Below are positions 1 to 11,571 of a DNA stretch of 64,000 nt, piece after piece. The notes below the pieces were generated by a model, which saw nothing but the letters and a program-made list of their open reading frames with translations, made no database searches and was not told where the DNA came from. Within the stretch, counting starts at the first letter, position 1. Every line of letters starts with the position of its first letter. Source of the stretch: Dendrobium chrysotoxum. Its lineage: Eukaryota; Streptophyta; Magnoliopsida; Asparagales; Orchidaceae. The translations under genes were made by a program, and so were the position numbers. Location of the stretch: assembly GCA_019925795.1 (NCBI GenBank), contig CM034313.1, positions 84,413,663-84,477,662 of the forward strand, written 5' to 3'.

Positions 1-3000
1 CAGAACTTAAGTCTAGAATGGGTACTGAAATCAGTGACCCAGAACCTAGCTAATGCAATGCAATCTGAACTTACCCCGGCCTGAATTGGGGAGCCAGCTA
101 AACCACCTAAACGCTTTTAAAACCATGAGTCAAAGTCTTTATGAAAGAGTGGTTAAGGATGTTATTTAAGATTAGTTTAAGGAAAACAGGGCTGACATCT
201 AGAGTATATTCTTAATTAGCCCCTTAACACATGTTGGGTTAAATGCTTAAGCTAAAAATACAATTAAAGATTTAGACTCAATTTTAATTTATATCTAATA
301 CAATGCATGCTAGTTGACTCGATGAAACGCTTAAATCAAAATGTAGCAGTTTTAAAATCAGGCTTAAAAAATAGATTTTATCCTAGAGATTGCACAACAT
401 CCCCTTGGACAGAACTGCACCCTAATAGGTCAGGTGGTCTGCCAGAACCCGCAGGCGGGGAGGTGCCTAACAAGGAAGAAAGGTTCAATATGATGCATGA
501 AAAACTCCCGGCGAGTCCGGGCTTACTTCTTAAGAGCGTTAGAGTTTCTATCTGAGCTTAAAATTTTTAAATTTTGTTTAAGTAGAAAAGGTTTATGACC
601 GTACCCTTACGAGCCTCCGATCGGGTTCCATGCTAAAACAAAATCGACATGCAATAAGCGCCAAATAAACTACTAAAAGCATGCGGGTCCTTAATCGCAA
701 TCAATACATCAATCCAATCAACTAAATAATTAAATCAATTAAATAAATATTCAAAATGAAAGTCCATAGGCAAGTGCCTTTAAATTATACAACCCAGGGT
801 CTGCAGTAAAGTAAAGTGGCCGGGTACCACTGACTACAACCCGGATTCTACTCCTAAGACTCAAGTGACTTTGAGATTTGAGATTCTTCTCGTTCTTCAC
901 TTCTTCGTCTTCTTGGAACTCCTTGGATCGTCGGGTCTAGATATCCAAATGAAAAGAAACTCCCCCCGAATAGGGGTGTTATTTTTCCTCTTTGGATATT
1001 TAAACTTCATCCTAATTTGGATCTCCAAATGGATAGGAACTCTCCCCTAAGTGATGTTCCTTCCTCTTTGGATTTCAAATTGGATGTTTAAACATCTCAA
1101 TCTCAAAGTACTTTAAATTTACAACTCAATTTACATTCAAATTACATCAATTAAAAAATTAAAAATCTAGACTCAACAACCTGCAGGGTTATCCTAATAA
1201 TCAGCAGTTTATATTTGACATCCCAAGCAGTTATATATTTGAAATTAAAATACTCAATCACAGCCACACTTGGCCATGCTCTTTTTGATTTAAAGGGGGA
1301 CTTAAGCAATTTTCTGGAGCACCTGTGCAATTTAATAATTATAATTTTACCCCCTTTAATTTATGCCCTGTATGAGCATGGCCACCTGCATAAGATTGAA
1401 TTAGTACAAATCGTCCCTAGCCTAGGGGTAGATCTAATCGTACAATCAATCACATCACAGAGTGCAGTAAATAAATAAACAATCACAGCAATTCTATGTC
1501 TAGCAAACAACATGCAGTGAAAGCTCGAAAACCCGGCACACAGTAGAAAAGTAAACACCGGCCTAGCCTAAGACTAGAGTTGGTTATCCTAGCAAACCAT
1601 CTAAAGTGTGTGTAGGAGGCTGTGTGGTTTTGATATGTCCTAGATAGGCATTTGATTGAAGTTGTTTGAGGTTCAAGTTGGTTGAAGATTTAAGGGAAGA
1701 TTTAGGTTAAAGTTTAAATCTTAATGATTTAAAATTGATTTTAAAAATAATTTTGATTGTTTGTTGGATACCACATTTGTTGCATACCGAGGCTGTGAAG
1801 TTTATTTCACCTTCCTTGGAGCTAATTTAATAGCCTCGTAGGCCTGGGTTACCTAGTGTTATCCGATATAATTAAGTGATTTAAGTTTGATTAAGGTTTG
1901 AAAGTTGATTAAATTTCAATTGAGATTGGTTGGTTGCTGGTTTTAGATTCAAATTAGTAATTTCTGGAATTTTTGGAAATTTATTGAATTTGAACATTTT
2001 CTGGATTATTTTAATGATTTAATTCAAGGGTCAAAATTTGACTTTTTGATTTAAAGGGTTTTCTAGAAAGTTAATATTTTATTAAAATACTAGACCTTAA
2101 TACGATCAGTTAGACAGTAAGTAAATTGAAAGTGGATTTTTCTACATTTTATTATGAAGGTTTGAAGTTTTGACTTGATTTTGAACTAAGTTTGACCAAA
2201 AGTTGACTTTTTCAAAATGGATTGATTTCTAGAAACTTAATATTTTTAATAAATATTAGAGCTTAAGATGAGTTGTATGCCTTTGAGTTTGCTCAATTTG
2301 GAGTTCATTTGAATTAGTTATGAATTTTTGAAGTTTTGAGTATTTAATGAATTATTTAAATTGTTTAATTAGAGACCCTTTTTGTGATTTGAATCCATTT
2401 GAGCTCCAAACTTCTTGAAATCAACTCCAAAGGTCAGGAATGACCTAAAGAGTGATTTCAAGTGTTTGGAAATTTTATGAATTTTTAATTATTTTTAATT
2501 AATTAAATTAATTAAATATTAATTTCAATTAAACTCAAATTAAACTTAATTTTGAAGTCCAGTGAAGGGGCTTTTATTTTTTATTGATTAAGGGTTTAAT
2601 TCTGGTCAGTTTAAGATATTATATGTAATTTTTGGATTTAAATTTGATTTATTATAATTTTTGGAAGGTTTTAAGGCTTAATTAAGGTTTAAACTTGATT
2701 AGGTTAATTAAGGGGCTTAATGATCTCAAAAGTCAGTGAAACTTTTTCTTAAGGCTGAGAATGTCTCTATGTTCAAATGTTCAAAATTTCAAGTCAATTG
2801 GAATTGTATCCTAATTATTAGATTTTTTCTAAATTTTCTAAATGAGTCCTTAAGTGTTGTCCTTAATGACACTAGGTTAATTGGGTTCAAATCAAAGTCT
2901 CTAACCCTCAACATAACATATGCATGATAAATACACATATAAACACAATCAATCATATGTCTAAGAGAGCCTTAAACTAAGTGGTGTGTGTATGTCCTTA

Positions 3001-3090
3001 AACATGCAAGGATTTATACTAATTAAATATTCTTAATTAAACTAATGAATGATTAGATCATAATCATTCATTAGCACTCACACATGATTT
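1..3090. other. AT-rich intergenic DNA, no gene seen
   Basis: No convincing coding exon was found on either strand. Short open frames at 307-555, 865-1050, 1215-1478 and 2736-2927 have no recognisable domain and a base composition like their surroundings. Parts of 2.0-2.5 kb share phrases (such as a 'CTAGAAAGTTAATATTTT' type string) with the long repeats at 3.1-5.3 and 8.2-10.4 kb, so this stretch is probably an older, more decayed piece of the same repetitive DNA. Confidence 0.6.
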
Positions 3091-5260
3091 TTATTCAATA
3101 TGTTGATCTATGTTTAAAATTTCATGGTAGATCTCTCAACCTAAAATATTTAAGTATTTATACATGTATTTCAAAATAATTTTAAAATATACTTACTCTA
3201 TACATGAAACTATATATAGACATAGGTTTTAAATTAAGCATACTTAAAATAAGATTAGGGAGATTTTAATATCTAATTGAGAGACCTACTGATCTACTAA
3301 GATCATTTGAAAATAAGTTTTTAATCTTAAAAATAATTGGTTTAATATTTAATTGGATACTAATTAAATATTAAAATAATTAAAGAATTAAAAATAACTT
3401 AAAATTAATTAAATTTGATCTCTGAAATTAGTCTCAAGTTAAAGTACTCAATTTTCTAAAAATTTTGATATATTATACTAATTTTTCTGATTTAAAATGA
3501 ATTTCTTATGAATTTTTGAAGTTTAAATCAATTAAAAGGGATTTTTTAACAATTTTAAATTAATTAATGATTAAAATAATTTTAAAATTAGTTAATTTAA
3601 ATCTTTAAAATTTTTTGAAATTTTAAGATTATTTAAATATATATATATATATATATATGTATATTAATTAATTAAAAAAAAACTTAAGTTATTAATTATT
3701 ACTTAAATATTAATTAATAATACAATATTTAATTAATTAAAATACAAAATATAGTTTAAGTGAGTTCAATTTCAAGATTAGAACATTTTTAAAATAATTA
3801 ATTAATTATTGAAAATTAATTAGGATTTTAAAATATTTAATATTAACTAAAATATTAAATAATTTAATTATTAATTAAAGTTGTAAATCATTTGATATTA
3901 ATTAATATTATAAATTATTTAATATTAATTAAAATATTAAGTAATTTTAGTATTAATTAAAATTTTAAAATAATTTAGTATTAATTAAAAGTATAAAATA
4001 TTTTATGTTAATTATAATATCAAATGACTTAATATTAATTAAAATTTTAAAATTATTTTATATTAATTAATATTATAAGGTGTTTAATATTATTTAAAAT
4101 ATTAAATAATTTAATTATAAGTTAAAGTTATAATATCATTTATTATTAATTCTTAATAATTAATATTTGATAATTAATGTTTAATAATTAAGATTAAAAC
4201 AAAATATTCAATATTTAAATACTAAATATTAGTTTATAATGATTAATAATTAATATTAATATAATTTCAAAATATAATTATAAAATTAAATTAGTATTAG
4301 TTTTAAATTAATACTATTTAATTTTTTGAAATATATATTAATATATATATAATATACATATTATTATTTAATATTAATTTAGTATTTATTTAAAAGAAAT
4401 TAAAATTTAAAATAATTAAAAAATAATAATAATAATAAAAAATGGCGGGAATGCCACAGGGCGACCCCTGATTGGCTGCTTCAAACTGCGGCCAATCATT
4501 GGCAATGATTGCGCCGCCGCGCAATCATTGCCAATGATTGGCGCGGCGGCGGCGGCTGACTTAAACACGTCAGCGACGCGGATCAGCCGTTGGATCATCC
4601 GCGGTTAGGTTTGACGGCTCTGATCGAGCCGGACAAAGCGCAGAAGCGCGGATCACACCACGCGGTCGGACGAAACCGCGGAAGGCTTGGATCCGGGCCG
4701 TTGATCACACAATCAACGGCCCAGAAAAAGGACAGTTAAACCCAGTTCAAACGAAACCCTAGAATGGGTTTTTGAGCTCATTTAATCAATCCGGTAGATC
4801 AAATTTAATGAAAATTTAAACATAGGATAATAACATGAACAGAAATGATGTGGAAGTTTTAAAATGGTTAAATAGTCATTAGATTAAATACTAATTAAGG
4901 CTAAGTGTTCTATCTAGGGTCTAAGTTTTAGAAGAAACTAACCATTGGATTCTCGAGATTATGGATTCTCTGAATTTGTGGTCTGTCCACGCAAGTATTT
5001 GGTGAAGACTCCACGAACAGATGACGCCTAGATCAAGCTTTTTGGCCTCTTGGACGAAAAATGCTTGAGTTCGCCAGAATCAGGTGGCCGGCGGGGTTTG
5101 AACGGTTGGTTTTGATTGGGAGTGAGTGAGGGAAGAGTTTAGAGCTCAGGGAATTTGATATTTGGGTCTGGAGGAGCTGGGGGAAGTGAGAGAATGTGTA
5201 AGTGTTGAATGCCGGCTCTCCAAGGGGTTTTGCCCTATTCAATTCATTCCAAATTGAATC
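3090..5260. repeat. Long diverged repeat, copy A
   Basis: This segment aligns by eye, in the same order and orientation, with 8,160-10,420 (copy B). Shared landmarks are a GGTAGATCTCTC/GGTGGATCTCCC string near the start, a run ending in ATGAATTTTTGAAGTTTAAA, a long AT-only stretch, a GC-rich island (4,440-4,760 here), an 'AACGGCTC...GATCGAGCC' string with an ATCAACGGC palindrome, and a 'GGGTT' stretch followed by gene-leader-like sequence with TTTGGCTTGG/GTTTGGGTCTGG phrases. The copies are strongly diverged. The class is unknown; a large non-autonomous LTR-type element is possible but no termini were recognised. Confidence 0.55.
4491..4542. repeat. Perfect 24-bp-arm hairpin
   Basis: Positions 4,491-4,514 and 4,519-4,542 are exact reverse complements separated by a 4-nt loop CGCC. 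Each arm is itself nearly self-complementary around CAATCATTG/CAATGATTG, so the region could also extrude as a cruciform. It sits in the GC-rich island of repeat copy A. The matching island of copy B (about 9,595-9,670) still has several CAATCATTG-like words but no perfect arms. Confidence 0.9.
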
Positions 5261-5850
5261 AATGGCTGGGATGGGTTTGTTTGAGTTCTATGATGTTGCC
5301 AAGTGTCCCTAGGGTGGTTGGGAGTAGGAGGCAAGGACAAGGGAAGGACATCCTAGTTGGAAAGGGGTTTTTATCCTTTTGCAAGCATGTGGAATGGCTA
5401 AGAGCCATTTGATCTTGATCAGAGGGCTAAGGGTAGTCCTAAGAATGTTCTAGAGCTCATTTAAACAGCTGGAAGGGTTTAAATCAGAGTGCATTATGTT
5501 TAAGGGGGGTTTTGACCAAGTTTGACTCATATAAGAGCTTGGTTTGACCATTTGACTAGTCCCCATGCCACATGGCAGCTGAGGTGGCATGGGGGAAGGC
5601 TTTGGATGCTGGATTGATTACTTGAATGGATTTAAAGCTTGAGGATTAAAGTATGAATGAGTTAAAGGGGTTTTAAAGAGGTTTAAGCATGCTTTGACTT
5701 ACATAGGCTTCTTATTGACTAGTCAATATCCAAATGGACTGATGAGGTGGCAGGTGGGATGTTGTATAGAGTTGGTTGGACTAGTTTGGAAGTCTTTAAT
5801 TCTAAAATGTTAAGGTTTGAGGGTTTGGAATGGTTTTGACCAAGTCTTAT
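5261..5850. other. No gene seen
   Basis: This stretch leads from repeat copy A into the 157-bp array. It is G/T-rich on the plus strand with scattered TTGACC/TTGACT words that anticipate the array. A short open frame at 5,209-5,412 has no recognisable domain. Confidence 0.5.
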
Positions 5851-5854
5851 TGGG

Positions 5855-6960
5855 TTGACTTGGTCAAATCAAATTACACTTGATTCATGGTGCATTTGGA
5901 GCATTTAAACCACAAATTAAATATGATTGAAGATTTAATGGAGCTAAAGATCAAATGATTTGAATGATATGATTTGATTTGACTCAAATGGGTCAGATTG
6001 AGCTAGACTTGGATCCTAGTTGACTTGGTCAACTATTGATTGGGTCAAAGGTCTAGTCAAATCCAGATCATTGAGGGAAGTGCCCAAAAGGGATTTGAAA
6101 AGGTTTAAAGTTGATCTAAAGTTCAATTAACTATGATAAAGCTTAAGGGTTGAACTGGTCAACCTGGGTTGACTTGGTCAACCAAGTTGACCCAGAGCCA
6201 GGGTCTGGGCTGGATCAATCTCAAATGATAAATGGAGTCTGGTAGATGTGGTTTGAGGGTTTGAATAGGTCATTTGGGTCAAATCACCTATTTGAACCCT
6301 TAATGGGCTTAATAGGTCAACTGGGTTGACTTGGTCAACCAAGTTGACCCAGGGTTAGGGTTTGAACTGGAATGGTTTGAAATGATGAATGGGGTCTAGT
6401 GGAGGTGGTTTCAGGGTTTAAATGGGTCATCTAAGTCAAATGACCTGTTTAGGCCCTTAATGGGCCTAATGGGTCAACTATATTGACTTGGTCAACCAGG
6501 TTGACCCAGGGTCAAGGATTGGGTCCAACCAGTTCACAATAATATTCTGAATCTACTGGTGGTGGTCTCAAGGTCTGGAGAGGTTGTTTGGTCAAAATGA
6601 CCTATTTGGGCCCTTAATGGGCCTTTAGGTCAAACCTGGTTGACTTGGTCAACCAGGTGGGTCCAGGGTCCGGAAATAGGCTCAACAGACTTGAAATGAT
6701 ATTTGGAGACCAATGGAGGTGGTCCCAAGGTCTGGGGAGGTCATTTGGTCAGAATGACCTATTTTGACCCTAAAGGGGCCTTCTAGGTCAACTAGGTTGA
6801 CTTAGTCAACCAGGTTGACCCAGGGGCTGGAAGTGGGTCCAACAGGTTTGGTTTGACATTTGAAATTTGCTGGAGGTAGTTGCATTTGATTTGGAGCTCA
6901 TTTGGCCAAAGTGACTATTCATACCCCATAGGGGTATTTTGGTCATTTTGACCCCTGGTC
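5855..6960. repeat. 157-bp tandem array with TTGAC hairpins
   Basis: The landmark TTGACTTGGTCAAC recurs with its first base at 6,169, 6,326, 6,483, 6,640 and 6,797, an exact 157-bp spacing five times. Degenerate copies precede (about 5,855 and 6,020) and follow (about 6,948). Each unit carries GGTTGAC-TTG-GTCAACC, a 7-bp stem with a 3-nt loop, often overlapping a second stem, then a conserved 'GACCTATTTGGGCCCTTAA' type phrase. One related unit lies at about 10,500-10,740 after repeat copy B. Confidence 0.9.
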
Positions 6961-7384
6961 AACTGGGGGTCAAATTGAGTTCAATAAAATGCAGTTTATT
7001 ACTTAATGGATCATAATCAAGGGTTTGGAAGTGATTTGGAGCTTTGGAGAAAGCTCTAAGGTCAAAATCCACTGGGTGGCAGGTCTAGTGGCATAGAATG
7101 TAAATATTTGAAGGTTTTACAGCCTTTGGATTTCAATTCAGTTTCTGGGGTTAGAGACCTCAGAATGAACTCAAATTTGGAGGGTTGCCTCTAAAGACAT
7201 GTCACATCAGTATGGAACTGACAGACCTTGAATCAGAGGTCATTTGATAGGGTTTTGAAATATTCAAAGATTTGCTGGAAAAGGCTTTCAGGACTTAGAC
7301 CTTTGGCCTTGGATTTGAATCTGGAAATCTGGTTTTGAATTGGATTTTGATCTTGAATGATAGGATTTGAATTAAGTTTAAATT

Positions 7385-7990
7385 GAATTGAATCTTGGAT
7401 TGATCTAAAGGAATCCTAGGGTTTAGAATAGGTCCTAGGGTCCAAATCAGCTTAAGGGAATCCTAGGGTCTAGAATAGATCCTAGGAACTGGAGTCTGAG
7501 AAGATCCTAGAATCTAGATGTCCTAGGGAAATCCTAGGATCTGGGGTCTGTAAGAATCCTATAATCTAGAAAAATCCTAAGATCTAGGAATCCTAAGATT
7601 CAGGATCTAGAAGGATCTTAGGATCTAGAGTAAATCCTAAAGTTTGATTTCTAGGAATATCTTAGGGTTTGGAAGTCCTAGGGCCTGGGATCTAGAATAG
7701 TCTTAGGATCTAGAAGAATCCTAAGCTCTAGATAGATCTAGGAGAATCCTAGGATCTAAGAGGATCATATGATCTAGAGTCAGGTGGAATCCTAGGGTCT
7801 AGAACAGATCCTAGGGTCTGAAGTTTAGGAGAATCATAGAATCTAGATTTGTCTTAAATTGTATTTATCTGGGGTCAGGATTGATTTGAATTTGGATTGA
7901 TCGTCTGGATTGATCTAAGATCAGATTGATCCTAGGGTTAAGATTGATCCTAAGGATTGGAAAGATCCTAAGGTCTGGATTGGTCCTACT
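7385..7990. repeat. CTAGGATC-rich degenerate short-unit array
   Basis: About 600 bp are built from variants of 'AATCCTAGGGTCTAGAATAG' and 'GATCCTAGGATCTAGA', recurring roughly every 15-35 bp with irregular spacing. The words are rich in CTAG and GATC palindromes. No coding potential was found. The array sits between the 157-bp array and repeat copy B. Confidence 0.75.
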
Positions 7991-8159
7991 GAGCTCATAT
8001 AAAAATGAGGTCAACAGGGGTGTGCTGGTGAGAGCCACTATCCTCAATGGTTAATTATATGTGTGATCGAATCTGCCCTCCCATTGGCCAGATACTGTCT
8101 CCCCTCGCGGGGCGGTGTTTAGTGTCGTGTCCTTTCGGAGGTCCACAGAATGTTGTTCA

Positions 8160-9188
8160 TATGTATAACCAAGGTTTAGAATTCCAATGGTGGATCTCCC
8201 AAAATTAGAGGATTTAAATAATATGTAATTTTTAAATAATTTTAAAATACATAAATATTAGAATAAATAAGTTTAAAAGTGATGTAATTTGAAAATAATT
8301 CAATGCATAGGAATGGGAGTTTCACCTGCCACCCAACGCGAGGTTTCAAAATATTTTGTATTTTAAAAATAATTTTTAGTTTTAAAATAACTAAATAATA
8401 ATTAGATAATCAAGTAATTAGGTAATGCAAAAATATTGTAGAAAAGATAAATTTGGATTCTGAAAATATTTTTAAATTAAATTTTATAATTTTCTAAAAA
8501 GAATGAGGTATTGTGCATCAAAATTCGATTTAAAATGAATGAGTTATGAATTTTAGAAGTTTAAAGGATTTAAAAGTAATTTTTAAGTAATTTAAAATGA
8601 TTAATAATTAAAAATAATTAATAAATTTAAATAAATCAATTATTGAAGATTTTTGAATTTTAAAATAAATAATAAATAATATAATAATAAAGATAATATA
8701 ATAATGATAATAAAATTAATAATAATAATATAATAGCAAAACTAATAATAATAATAATAATAGTAATAATAGTTTTAAAATAATAATAATAATAATATAT
8801 GATAATAATAATGATACTAATAATATGATTAAAATAGTTTTAAATATTTATAATATTAATATAAATATAATTAAAATAGTTTTTGAAATAATAATAATAA
8901 TAATATAATAATAATTAAAAATAGTTTTAAAATATTAATACTAATAATATAAGATAATAATAATGATAATAATAACATAATTAAAATAAAATAATAATAA
9001 TATAATAATAATATAATAATGAAAATAATAATTATAATACAATAATTAAAATAATAATAATAATAATAATAGTATTTAATATAACTTTTAAATAAAAATA
9101 ATGCAAATAATAATAATAAAATACTAATAAAGAAAATAATAAAAAGAGAAGATTTTTTTTTAATATAATAATAATAAGGGTTAAAATA

Positions 9189-9248
<60 letters not shown>

Positions 9249-10420
9249 TAAACAGTAACAAAAATGATCAAAATATCAATGATTAAGAAAATGATTAACA
9301 TTAAAATAATAATAATTAAAAATGATTATAATTAAAATAATAATAATAATAAAATAATCAAAATCACTATTTTGAGAATATCTTAAAATATATATGATAT
9401 TTTTAATTAAAATTAATTTTATATTGAAGAGGATTAAAATACGAACAATTTGATATATTATACATATTTTTAGGGTCAAAATTGGATTTACTATGAATTA
9501 TTAAGTGAAAATAGCTTTAAAACCTTTTAAAAAACAATCAAAAACCCGAGAAAAAGCCTCGGGACGACACTTGGTGCAACGAGACTGGTCTCGCGTTCCG
9601 CGATAATCATTGTCTGGCGGTACAATCATTGCGCCACCAATAATGATTACCGCATCATTGCGGTAATCGAACACCGTGGACACGACGTCACTTAGCCACG
9701 TCAGTGGAGGGGCGGAGCCGTCTGATCCTCCGAGGTTTGAATTAATGGCTCAGATCGAGCCAGACGGAGTGAGATAGTGTGGGATCAGTCCGTGGTCGGA
9801 CGAGTGCCGCAGAATGGCTAGATCCAAACCGTTGATCTTAAGATCAACGGCTCGGATCTTACGTAATGTAAACGTTACATAGGCCGAACCCGAGTTAGGG
9901 TTTTTTGCTTCGTTATCTCGATCCGATGGACCAAACGCCATGAAATTTTAAACAAATGTAGCATACATGAAGAGCATTCGTGTGGATGTGTTTGTTTGGC
10001 CTAAAATGCGCTTAACGAAAAGCTAATTAGCCCTATGTGTTTTTAACTAGCGTTGGTGATTTCACCTTGGTTAATGGATGATTTGGACCGTGTAAGGGCT
10101 TGTTGCACTTATAGACTGTTCATGCTCCTAGTTGTAAAAGAAATCGCGGTCTCAAATGCTTTAAATTGACTGTAAATCATCTTGGAACGAATTAGACCTA
10201 AGCTCGCCGGAGATCTCGCCGCCTGTGGGTGTTCAGCGACAGGTTTGGCTTGGAAAGAGTGGGAGGAAACCTAGGGAGCTCACACACGAGAGATCTCGGG
10301 TTGGGAGTGACTAGGTTGAGAGCAAGAGCCAAGATCCTCTCAAAAGAACCCTAATTAGCCTATTTATAGCCCTAACCCTATCATGGATGGCTAGGATCAA
10401 TCCTAAGGCTAATTAGGAGG
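8160..10420. repeat. Long diverged repeat, copy B
   Basis: This is the counterpart of copy A (3,090-5,260) in the same orientation. It differs by an expanded AAT-rich block (8,690-9,360) where copy A has a long AT-only stretch. The GC-rich island is at about 9,540-9,900. The leader-like end (10,200-10,390) has TATTTATAGCCCTAACCCTA, a string typical of sequence near plant TATA boxes and transcript starts. The two copies are about 5 kb apart. Confidence 0.55.
9193..9248. repeat. (AAT)n microsatellite core
   Basis: An essentially uninterrupted run of AAT/TAA units lies inside a wider AAT-rich block from about 8,690 to 9,360. Isoleucine-rich open frames read on the minus strand here are products of the repeat, not genes. 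Confidence 0.95.
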
Positions 10421-10499
10421 AAAACCAAGTTAAATTGGCCGTGGTATTGAATTAGAATGGATTAGGAATTAATTGAATGCATTGAAAGGCTCTTAATGG

Positions 10500-11571
10500 G
10501 TCAAATTGACCTATTTAAGGCTTAGATTGACCAAGTCAATGGTTGACATGTCAACCCAGTCAGATAGGTCTAAGGAGGAGTGGATTGAGCCTAGGAGGGG
10601 TTTGAGTGGACTAGGATTTGATTTGGGCGTGAATAGACCCATTCAGGCTAAATGGGTCAACCAGGTTGACCCAGGGCATGGGTTTGGACCCAGTAGGTTG
10701 GGTTTGACCCACTGAATTGAATGGGATAGGCCTTGGGTGAAAACAAGGTCAACACCGGGGAATGAGAAATAAAAAGTAAGTAGAAAAAGAGAAAGGAAAG
10801 GAGAGAAAATTTAGGATTTGAGGGCTGAAGAGCTGTTTTTGTTGGTCGGTTTAGTTGTGAAAATTACTTATCTTAAGATAGGCTGTTGTTATCCTATCTC
10901 TAATTTCAATGGTTTTTCTCATTTTATATTTTATGAATTTAATTTTTTTTAGAATTTATAAAAGTTATGATATCTTAATTTTTAGGAAATATTTACCGTG
11001 TAACTTTTACTATGTTATAGTTCTAATCATTCAGATCTTATGGACATGAACATATTAAATTTTTATTGAGTATTTTTATAGTTTGGGAAAAATGTCATAA
11101 TTTAATTAATTTAGATAATTTTTTTTAAATAATTGTCAAATCTTATTTATGCAAATGCATGACAAGCATACTTGTTATAATTTATTTATTGTGGTTATAT
11201 ACATGTGAAAATAAAATGAGTACAATGAATTTTTTTATGAATTTTATTTTTTCTAATTTACCTGTAAATTTTATATGCAATAAAAAGATATAATGAGTTG
11301 AATATTGAGCTAAATGTGAAATATGTGTATGCAAGAAAGATTAATATAAGATTCGGGATGATAGATATATGATATCCTATGTAGGAGGATAGGCTTACAT
11401 GTTTTATTTTAAATATGATTTAGTTATGTGAACCTTATACATGATGAGAGTTATAATAAAAATGTAATATAACTTTGAGTGGTGACAAGCTGGGGGTGAC
11501 GAGTCCCGTATACTATGTCATCTGATTGTTTCTAATTATATGTTATGATATGATATATAAGAAAAATACTA
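10500..11571. other. 157-bp-type unit followed by sequence with no gene
   Basis: 10,500-10,740 contains a diverged 157-bp-type unit with GGTCAACCAGGTTGACCCAG. From 10,745 to 11,571 the sequence is AT-rich and no exon was recognised. The A at 11,571 is the base immediately before the 5' TC terminus of the outer Helitron. Confidence 0.5.

Noticed and set aside
9032..9479. Isoleucine-rich minus-strand open frames
   Set aside because: These are direct translations of the AAT microsatellite block.
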